Source: an uncultured delta proteobacterium (GTDB lineage Bacteria > RBG-13-61-14 > DRUE01). Taken from it: 11,654 nt of DNA. Below, in pieces: positions 6,275-11,654 of this stretch (position 1 is the first letter of the stretch; each line of letters starts with the position of its first letter). The notes under the pieces are model-generated. The model made no database searches. It was given only the letters and a program-made list of their open reading frames with translations, and had not been told where the DNA came from. The DNA is taken from positions 1 through 11,654 of the forward strand of contig CAIUDS010000724.1 of assembly GCA_903897985.1 (NCBI GenBank), read 5' to 3'. A program made the position numbers and the translations under genes.

Positions 6275-8157
6275 TCGGGCGGAAAATAATCATAGCGCTC
6301 GCAGTGCTGGTTTTTATCGGCTTGCAATTCTCGAAGCTCACCCAGCCTTTTGTGGGCGAGTTCGAGGGCGCCTTTCAGGAAATGATCGCGCTCCATCATC
6401 TCGAGTCCGGACCCGCGGCCAACCATTTCCTGCCCGTGATCGCGGTGGTGAACGGCGAGAAATTCTACCACACCGCGCACCCGCCGCTCCTGCACCTTAT
6501 ATATTATCTGCTCTATCGCATCTTCGGCGTGCACGAATGGGGCACCCGCGCGTTTTGTCTCGCGCTGCTGTTCGGGTCAATCTTTTTAATGGGCAGGCTG
6601 ATGGAAGAGCGGAAGCGGGTATTTTTCTGGCTCCTCGCGCTGTTCATGCCTCTCTCCTTCCGCCTCGGCTTCATCACCAACTACGAACCCATCACCATCT
6701 TCGCCATCGGTCTGTTCCTCTTCTGCTTCACCCGGCCGCGAAAGAATTTCATTATTCTATTCTCATGCGTTCTATTGATCGCCCTCTCGGACTGGCCCGC
6801 ATATCTTGCCATTCCCGCGCTATTGGTCATGAACATCCGCAAACCGCAGGAACGGAAATGGCTGATGGGTCTATTCGCAGTCGAGGTGATTCTATTCGCT
6901 GGACTGCTCCTTTATATGAAGTCAATCGCGGGCGAGGTGGCCTTGTTCGCCCATTCCGAAACCCGGAGCAACCCGCTATTCCTGTTCCAACTTGGAACCT
7001 ATAAAGAATTTTTCGAGCACCTGAAATGGATTCTCGGATCGCCATCGCTGATCCTGATTGGATTGGCCGGCTTCGGCTTGTTGATTCCCTCTCCCTGGAG
7101 GGGAGAGGGCCAGGGTGAGGGTGATTCATTCCGAATGGTTTCCTTTTGGGCAATATTCCTCATCCTGCTCTGGCTCACCGCGGCCAACCTGGTCAGCCGC
7201 CACGTCGTCTATCTCCTCTACTTCTTCCCCATCTTCGCGCTCATCCTCACCGAGGCCGTTTCCCGCATGAACTTGAAATGGCTCGCGCTGCCGGTGATTT
7301 TGCTATCCTTTACCCTCCCGGACTACACCGGACTTTCAACCCACGACGCGAGATATGCCTATTTTTCTATGATGAGCAGCTATCCCAAAGGCAAAACCTG
7401 CTTTTCCAGCGCCGCCATAGGCACTTTATATTTCTATGATAAAATTGAAACTGTGGTACCGGTGAGCAAGCAAGCTACAGAAAGCCTCAAGCGAATTAGC
7501 TATGACCTGCTGATCCTTGACAGGCAAAGTGTGGAGGTAAAAGACCTAGTGAGCCTTATTCCCAACTCTGATTACCAGTTGCTCTGGCCCTTTGACGATC
7601 TATCGGTCTATACCAGGGAGAAGAAAGCCATTCGATATTTTTCCACTGAAAATTGGAATCAAGAAGAGGTGAATCTTTGGTGGAAACCAGCTCCGGAAGT
7701 TATTTACGGTTTCTTTAATGCCTTTTACGCAATTAAACAACCCCCCGGTCCTGATAAAATATCTAAATTGGATTCGGATCCATATGGTAACTGTTTTTAT
7801 TTTTTCCCGCTGGTTTTGCCAAAAGGCCATTTGAAAAATGGTGATGGAGCAAATTTTATGATCCTCGGGCAAAACCAAAAAGGCGTGAATCTTCTCTATG
7901 CCAGGTTCAAACCTCCCGGGGAAGTTTCACGGAAATCATTCATGGACAATATATACCAAAATATTATATCACCACAAGAGTTTTTGTTCACAAATGGAAT
8001 TCTTTTAAACGGTTTTTCAAAAATATTTCTGGTTGTGGATGCGGGGCCCAAAGGGGATTACAGTTTTGATGATGCATATTGGATCGAGCCTATTTTCAGC
8101 CAAAAATGCGGTGGAGGAGATTATAGATGGATGTTGAGAAACCAGCTTTTTCAGTGA
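6271..8157 (+). CDS. Multi-pass GT-C type membrane glycosyltransferase (PMT/ArnT-like)
   Basis: 628 residues: an N-terminal membrane half with roughly ten hydrophobic segments (about 5-20, 72-86, 93-109, 117-136, 140-153, 159-187, 197-216, 252-272, 288-308, 311-330, 336-350), then a soluble C-terminal part (about 355-628) predicted outside the membrane. The first external loop has acidic residues Glu30 and Glu32, followed by HTAHPPLLHL (67-76), as in PMT_2/ArnT-like transferases that use polyprenyl-phosphate sugars. A hydrophilic insert PSPWRGEGQGEG (273-284), encoded by a palindromic element, sits between two membrane segments. Start overlaps the epimerase stop by ATGA; the end overlaps the next gene by 31 bases. 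The last third is clearly AT-richer than the first two thirds. The GT-C call rests on layout and the HPP motif; substrate is unknown. Confidence 0.8.
   Translation: MIGRKIIIALAVLVFIGLQFSKLTQPFVGEFEGAFQEMIALHHLESGPAANHFLPVIAVVNGEKFYHTAHPPLLHLIYYLLYRIFGVHEWGTRAFCLALLFGSIFLMGRLMEERKRVFFWLLALFMPLSFRLGFITNYEPITIFAIGLFLFCFTRPRKNFIILFSCVLLIALSDWPAYLAIPALLVMNIRKPQERKWLMGLFAVEVILFAGLLLYMKSIAGEVALFAHSETRSNPLFLFQLGTYKEFFEHLKWILGSPSLILIGLAGFGLLIPSPWRGEGQGEGDSFRMVSFWAIFLILLWLTAANLVSRHVVYLLYFFPIFALILTEAVSRMNLKWLALPVILLSFTLPDYTGLSTHDARYAYFSMMSSYPKGKTCFSSAAIGTLYFYDKIETVVPVSKQATESLKRISYDLLILDRQSVEVKDLVSLIPNSDYQLLWPFDDLSVYTREKKAIRYFSTENWNQEEVNLWWKPAPEVIYGFFNAFYAIKQPPGPDKISKLDSDPYGNCFYFFPLVLPKGHLKNGDGANFMILGQNQKGVNLLYARFKPPGEVSRKSFMDNIYQNIISPQEFLFTNGILLNGFSKIFLVVDAGPKGDYSFDDAYWIEPIFSQKCGGGDYRWMLRNQLFQ
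7087..7123. repeat. Dispersed palindromic element inside the GT-C gene
   Basis: CCCTCTCCC (7087-7095) and GGGAGAGGG (7101-7109) form a perfect 9-bp stem with a 5-base loop, followed by a CAGGGTGAGGGTG tail (7111-7123). Read on the minus strand this gives HPHPGPLPSRER, the peptide signature of a palindromic repeat that recurs in many bacterial genomes and in mis-called small proteins. In frame on the plus strand it adds PSPWRGEGQGEG without a stop or frameshift, between two membrane segments. Confidence 0.7.
8113..8119 (+). promoter_or_regulatory. Shine-Dalgarno of the DPM-like gene
   Basis: GGAGGAG lies seven bases before ATG 8127, within the last codons of the GT-C gene. It is the strongest ribosome binding site in the operon and supports this start although it creates a 31-base overlap. 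Confidence 0.7.
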
Positions 8158-8999
8158 TCGTCCCGGTCTATAACGAGGAAAAGGGGATCGGGGAGTTTAT
8201 GGACCGGCTGATGGAGGCGGTGAAGGACCGGGAAGTGGAGGTGATCGTGGTGGATGACGGGTCCACCGACGACACCACGGTTTGCCTGGCATCCTATCGC
8301 GCCGACGAGGGCGCCAAGGTCATCGAGCACGAGCATAACCGCGGGTATGGCGCCGCGATCAAGAGCGGTCTGCACGCGGCCTCGGCCGACAAGGTCTTGA
8401 TCATTGACGGCGATTCCACCTATCCGCCGGAAAAGATCCCGCTGCTTTTGGACCGGAGCGACGGCGCGGACATGGTGGTGGCGGCGCGCAAGAGCGACTT
8501 CGGGGTGGAGTCCCTGGCGCGAAAAATCTTGAAGTGGCTGATCGTGGGGACGGTGCGCTGGCTCTCGGGGTTCCAGATCAAGGACTTGAACTCGGGCATG
8601 AGGATTTTCCGCAAAGACGCCGCGCTCAAACACTTGTCCATCCTGCCCGACGGGTTTTCCTTTACCTCCACCCTCACCTTGATTTTCCTCAGCGACAGCC
8701 TCTGGGTGGACTATGTCAACATTGAATACCAGCCGCGCACCGGCGAGTCCAAATTCCGCCTCAGCCAGCTCGGGTCGCTCTCGCTGCTTTTGCTGCGGAC
8801 CCTGGTTTATTTCAACCCGCTCAAAATATTTGTGCCCTTGAGCCTGCTCCTGGTAATCCTAGCCGCGGCCGTGGCCTCGGTAAGCATTTTTGTGCTCCAT
8901 CATTTCATGGATGTCACCACCGTTGTCCTGCTCGTCACCGCGGTCCAGGTGTTCATCCTCGGCCTGCTCGCGGACCTGCTTCTGAGGCTCAAGAAATGA
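8127..8999 (+). CDS. GT2 polyprenyl-phosphate sugar synthase-like (DPM1 type)
   Basis: 290 residues. A GT-A domain begins FSVIVPVYNEE (8-18), with VVDDGSTDDT (41-50) and the metal-binding DGD at 94-96. RTGESKFR (204-211) is characteristic of dolichyl/polyprenyl-phosphate mannose or glucose synthases. Two hydrophobic segments (about 234-258 and 264-286) anchor the C-terminus. The reaction would be nucleotide sugar plus polyprenyl phosphate to a polyprenyl-phosphate sugar at the cytoplasmic face. Its place right after a GT-C gene is telling: GT-C enzymes of this type use exactly such lipid-linked sugars on the other side of the membrane. The gene overlaps the next by ATGA. Which sugar is used is not known. 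Confidence 0.88.
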   Translation: MDVEKPAFSVIVPVYNEEKGIGEFMDRLMEAVKDREVEVIVVDDGSTDDTTVCLASYRADEGAKVIEHEHNRGYGAAIKSGLHAASADKVLIIDGDSTYPPEKIPLLLDRSDGADMVVAARKSDFGVESLARKILKWLIVGTVRWLSGFQIKDLNSGMRIFRKDAALKHLSILPDGFSFTSTLTLIFLSDSLWVDYVNIEYQPRTGESKFRLSQLGSLSLLLLRTLVYFNPLKIFVPLSLLLVILAAAVASVSIFVLHHFMDVTTVVLLVTAVQVFILGLLADLLLRLKK

Positions 9000-10411
9000 A
9001 GGTCCTGCTCGCTTACCCGCCCACGCGCAAATCCGTGCCCAGCATCCTCCCCCGCGAGGTCGAGTCCAGCCGCGGGGCGTTTCCGCCGCTGGGCCTGCTC
9101 TACCTGGCGGCGCAGGTCAAAGCGATGCCCGGGGTGGAAGTTATGGTTAGAGACGCGGACAACCAGGGACTGAATTCGGACGAGCTCGCGCAGGAAGCCG
9201 AGGAACAGCAAGTCGCTCTGGTCGGGATCACGATCTTGAGTTTCCACCTGCTCGATGCCCTGGACCTGGCGGAAAAAATCAAGCAGCGCTCCGCGCAAAC
9301 CAAAATAATCGTGGGCGGCCCGCACGCGCACATTTTTCCGAAAGAGACTCTGGGCCTGGGCGTGTTTGATTATCTCGCGCTGGGCGAGGGGGAGGACAGC
9401 TTCAAGAATTTTGTCATGAAACTTCAGGCGGGCGAGACCGATCCGCGGGTGGATGGCGTTCTTGCCGCAAATGGCGTTGAGAACCCGGACAGGCTGGCCT
9501 GTCATATTGAGGAGCTGGACCGGCTCGAATTGCCGGCGCGCGAACTGTTGCCGGTCGGGAAATATTTTTCCGTGCTCAGCCCGAACCGGCCGGCGACCAC
9601 GGCCATCTCCAGCCGGGGCTGCCCCTACCGGTGCATCTTCTGTGACCGGCCGCACCTGGGGAAAAAATTCCGGGCTAGAAGCGCGGAAAATGTGGTGGCG
9701 GAGATGGAACGCTGCCAAGAGCTGGGCATCAGGGAAGTGATTTTTTACGATGACAATTTCACCACCGGCCGCGAGCGAGTTCTAAGAATCGCGGAATTAA
9801 TAATAGAGCGGAGGCTACGCCTCCCCTGGGACATCCGCGCCCGGGTCGGGGACCTGAAACCGGATGATTACCGTTTGTTAAAAAAAAGCGGACTGGTCCG
9901 CATCCATTTCGGGGTCGAGAGCGGCGACCCGGATATTCTGGAAACGATCAAGAAAGGCATCACCATTGACGAGGCGCGCGCGGCTTTTGCCTCGGCGCAT
10001 AAAGCCGGGATCGAAACGCTGGCATATTTCATGATCGGATTGCCGGGAGAGAACGAGGCCACGCTTTCGCGCACGGTTGAACTTGCGCGAGAGCTCAAAC
10101 CCGATTATGTGCATTTCTCGCTGCTCATGCTCTTCCCGGGCACGCCGATTTACCGCATGGCCCTGGAAAGGGGCATCGTTAAAAAAGATGTCTGGCAGGA
10201 GTTCGCGGAAAATCCAAGTCCGGATTTTACCGCGCCGATCTGGGAGGAAAACTTGAAGCGGCCGGAGTTGGAAAAGGCTCTGGCCCATGCCTACCGCAAT
10301 TTTTATCTCCGGCCCGGCTATTTATTCTCGCGCCTGGCGCGGACCAAAAACTGGCACAGCTTCAAGAACCAGGCGCGCATGGGCTTCTCGATTTTGGGGT
10401 TGAAAAAATGA
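8996..10411 (+). CDS. B12-binding-domain radical SAM enzyme
   Basis: 471 residues. The N-terminal part (1-145) is a cobalamin-binding-like Rossmann domain: KVLLAYPPT, PLGLLYLAAQ, ALVGITI and VGGPHAHIFP (106-115), ending in DYLALGEGED. No DxHxxG cobalamin ligand motif is apparent, as in many of these enzymes. The radical SAM core follows, with the cluster-binding CPYRCIFC (Cys209, Cys213, Cys216) and FYDDNF, HFGVESG and YFMIGLPGE. It would cleave S-adenosylmethionine with a 4Fe-4S cluster; members of this class do methylations, cyclisations and other C-C or C-S chemistry on lipids, sugars and peptides. Within a glycan operon, modification of a sugar or lipid carrier is inferred. It overlaps both neighbours by ATGA. 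A short hairpin is embedded at 9810-9824. Confidence 0.9.
   Translation: MKVLLAYPPTRKSVPSILPREVESSRGAFPPLGLLYLAAQVKAMPGVEVMVRDADNQGLNSDELAQEAEEQQVALVGITILSFHLLDALDLAEKIKQRSAQTKIIVGGPHAHIFPKETLGLGVFDYLALGEGEDSFKNFVMKLQAGETDPRVDGVLAANGVENPDRLACHIEELDRLELPARELLPVGKYFSVLSPNRPATTAISSRGCPYRCIFCDRPHLGKKFRARSAENVVAEMERCQELGIREVIFYDDNFTTGRERVLRIAELIIERRLRLPWDIRARVGDLKPDDYRLLKKSGLVRIHFGVESGDPDILETIKKGITIDEARAAFASAHKAGIETLAYFMIGLPGENEATLSRTVELARELKPDYVHFSLLMLFPGTPIYRMALERGIVKKDVWQEFAENPSPDFTAPIWEENLKRPELEKALAHAYRNFYLRPGYLFSRLARTKNWHSFKNQARMGFSILGLKK
9810..9824. repeat. Short perfect hairpin within the radical SAM gene
   Basis: GGAGGC-TAC-GCCTCC gives a 6-bp stem with a 3-base loop. The local codons (AGG, CTA) look unlike the rest of the gene, and the peptide ERRLRLP at this point is arginine-rich. 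It may be a small dispersed palindrome, but it is too short to be sure. Confidence 0.3.
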
Positions 10412-11436
10412 GCGGCCAGCCGCCTCCAGAATTTTCCGTGGTTGTCCTCTTTGGAAGGAATCAACTGGAGCCCTGCCTGTCCAGCCTGCTCGCGCAAAAA
10501 GATGCGGATTTTGAAATCATCGGCGTGGTCGCGTCCGAAGGATTGAAAGCCCTGGACCCGCGGGTGAAATTCCTGGTCGTCCCGGACCCGAATCCAGCCA
10601 AGAGGCGCAACCTGGCGGTCGCCCAATCGCGCGGAAAGTATCTCGCGTTCATTGACGATGACGCAATTGCGCCGGAAGACTGGCTGGCCCGGGCAAAAAT
10701 ATATTTTGAGCAAAATCCGGAAATAGCCGGCTTCGGCGGCTCCAATCTCGGTCCCGAAAACATGACCTGGCGGGAACAGCTTACAGACATGCTGTTGATA
10801 GATAAGTATTTCGGATCCGGAACCGCCGCCTATGGGAATTTCGGCGAACCGAGAATGGCAAGGCCTGGCGAGGTTCATCTTTCCAATTTCTTTCTCCGCC
10901 GTGAAATCTTCGAGGTGGCTAAAGGGTTTAATGAGAAGATCGGCTACGGGGGAGAAGACAGCGAAATGGTTTATTGGGTCAAAAAGAAAACGGACAGGGA
11001 TTTCTGGTTCTTCCCGGAACTCGCCGTTATTCATCAGCGCCGTCCCTTCGGCTGGGAACTGCTCAAGCGCAACTTCCGCTTCCGCCGCCACAATGGAAGG
11101 ATGATCCGCCTTCAACCTGATATGTATGAGTGGAATGTTTCTCTTTGGGCGGGGCCTGGTTTTATTGTCGCGTTTTTCATTTTTTTGGTTTTTTTACACC
11201 ATCATCAAACCCTATTCTATTTGGCCGATTTCATCTGCTGTTATTATTTCTGGTTCTTTTTTTTCAGTTTGATCCGGACACTCAGGAAAAAGAAATACCT
11301 TGCTTTCATCGTGCCGGGAATTTATTTCCTGCATCACCTGAGCTATCTCCTTGGCCTGAGCGCGGGAACAGCGGAAGGGCTGATGATGGGGCGGGAGAAA
11401 TTGCAGCAACTTCTCGGCCGGGAGAATTTAGACTAA
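10408..11436 (+). CDS. GT2 family glycosyltransferase with C-terminal membrane segments
   Basis: 342 residues. A GT-A fold domain opens EFSVVVLFGRN (8-18), has RRNLAVAQSRGKYLAFIDDDA (66-86) with the metal-binding Asp83-85, and GGEDSEM (181-187), the usual catalytic ED region. Instead of the usual IP..N and DDGSTD motifs, the first strands read VVLFGRN and GVVASEG, so the nucleotide-binding edge is divergent. Three hydrophobic stretches (about 248-263, 268-290, 298-317) place the C-terminus in the membrane. It probably adds a sugar to a glycan at the cytoplasmic face. The gene overlaps the radical SAM gene by ATGA and is followed ten bases later by the acyltransferase. T-runs of 7, 7 and 8 bases at 11180-11264 encode Phe-rich membrane segments. 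Confidence 0.87.
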   Translation: MSGQPPPEFSVVVLFGRNQLEPCLSSLLAQKDADFEIIGVVASEGLKALDPRVKFLVVPDPNPAKRRNLAVAQSRGKYLAFIDDDAIAPEDWLARAKIYFEQNPEIAGFGGSNLGPENMTWREQLTDMLLIDKYFGSGTAAYGNFGEPRMARPGEVHLSNFFLRREIFEVAKGFNEKIGYGGEDSEMVYWVKKKTDRDFWFFPELAVIHQRRPFGWELLKRNFRFRRHNGRMIRLQPDMYEWNVSLWAGPGFIVAFFIFLVFLHHHQTLFYLADFICCYYFWFFFFSLIRTLRKKKYLAFIVPGIYFLHHLSYLLGLSAGTAEGLMMGREKLQQLLGRENLD

Positions 11437-11446
11437 AATAGAAGCC

Positions 11447-11654
11447 ATGTCAGAGTTGGGCAAATATTTTGAATACAAGAGCGGCGGCTGGCTGAGGTAT
11501 CTGCTGGAGGAAAGCTTCAATGCCTGCCTGGGACAGATCCCCGGACCGGTGGGCTTGTTCTTGCGCTGGATTTTTTGGCGGCTCTTGATCAAAGGCTCGG
11601 GCTGGATCGCCATCGAGCGGGGCGTGGAGATTTTCGGGAGCCAGTGGCTCGAGC
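11447..11654 (+). CDS. Hexapeptide-repeat (LbH) acyltransferase, N-terminal part
   Basis: The first 69 codons of a gene that runs off the right edge. The start is the ATG ten bases after the preceding stop; the ribosome binding site is weak (GAAG only). The peptide GQIPGPVGLFLRWIFWRLL (29-47), then IAIERGVEIFG (54-64), matches the helical lead-in of WbbJ/LpxA-like O-acetyltransferases, whose left-handed beta-helix would begin where the window stops. Such enzymes acetylate sugars of surface polysaccharides using acetyl-CoA. None of the hexapeptide repeats themselves is fully in view, so the family call rests on this opening and the operon context. Confidence 0.65.
   Translation, partial: MSELGKYFEYKSGGWLRYLLEESFNACLGQIPGPVGLFLRWIFWRLLIKGSGWIAIERGVEIFGSQWLE

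Noticed and set aside
6827..7187. Minus-strand frames containing HPHPGPLP and SPWPSPLQGEG
   Set aside because: These are the known mistranslation of the palindromic element at 7087-7123, not genes.
9878..9888. TTAAAAAAAAG, a slippery-looking run in the radical SAM gene
   Set aside because: The normal frame reads on for over 500 bases with family motifs, and no stimulatory structure or useful alternative frame is seen.

Overview
The window is bacterial DNA with dense, intron-free genes, Shine-Dalgarno sites and many stop/start (ATGA) overlaps. I cannot name the species. A Tat-type signal peptide, a long glycan operon carrying a B12-type radical SAM gene, and high-GC genes interrupted by AT-richer stretches would fit a Gram-negative-type, possibly uncultivated, bacterium of the Omnitrophota/PVC/deltaproteobacterial kind. 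That placement is inference.

Layout: (1) 1-1416, plus strand, AT-richer: a GNAT acetyltransferase fused to a PUA/ASCH-like domain, with a TAG codon in frame just upstream of a conserved N-terminal stretch, followed by an overlapping stand-alone ASCH protein. (2) 1417-1762: a gap with no firm gene. It holds a strong leftward sigma70-like promoter, a 10-bp hairpin, a possible transposon/REP-type relic and a doubtful small membrane ORF. (3) 1763-3838, minus strand, GC-rich: a Tat-exported family GH3 beta-glycosidase whose real start is probably a GTG behind a strong Shine-Dalgarno. (4) 3839-4035: a divergent promoter region. (5) 4036 to the right edge, plus strand: one tightly packed glycan operon. 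It comprises a 10-codon leader peptide, a GT4 glycosyltransferase, an NAD-dependent sugar epimerase/dehydratase, a large multi-pass GT-C type membrane glycosyltransferase, a polyprenyl-phosphate sugar synthase-like GT2, a B12-binding radical SAM enzyme, a second membrane-anchored GT2, and the first 69 codons of a hexapeptide-repeat acyltransferase. Most junctions are 4-base ATGA overlaps, so one transcript with coupled translation is likely.

How the operon may work: the epimerase supplies a nucleotide sugar; the DPM-like GT2 would move a sugar onto a polyprenyl phosphate; the GT-C protein would use that lipid-linked sugar outside the membrane; the GT4 and second GT2 extend a glycan; the acyltransferase decorates it. 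The radical SAM enzyme is the least predictable member and may modify a sugar or lipid. The most interesting points are the tandem ASCH modules, the leader peptide coupled to the operon, the GT4 whose second EX7E glutamate is a tyrosine, and a dispersed palindromic element lying in frame inside the GT-C gene.
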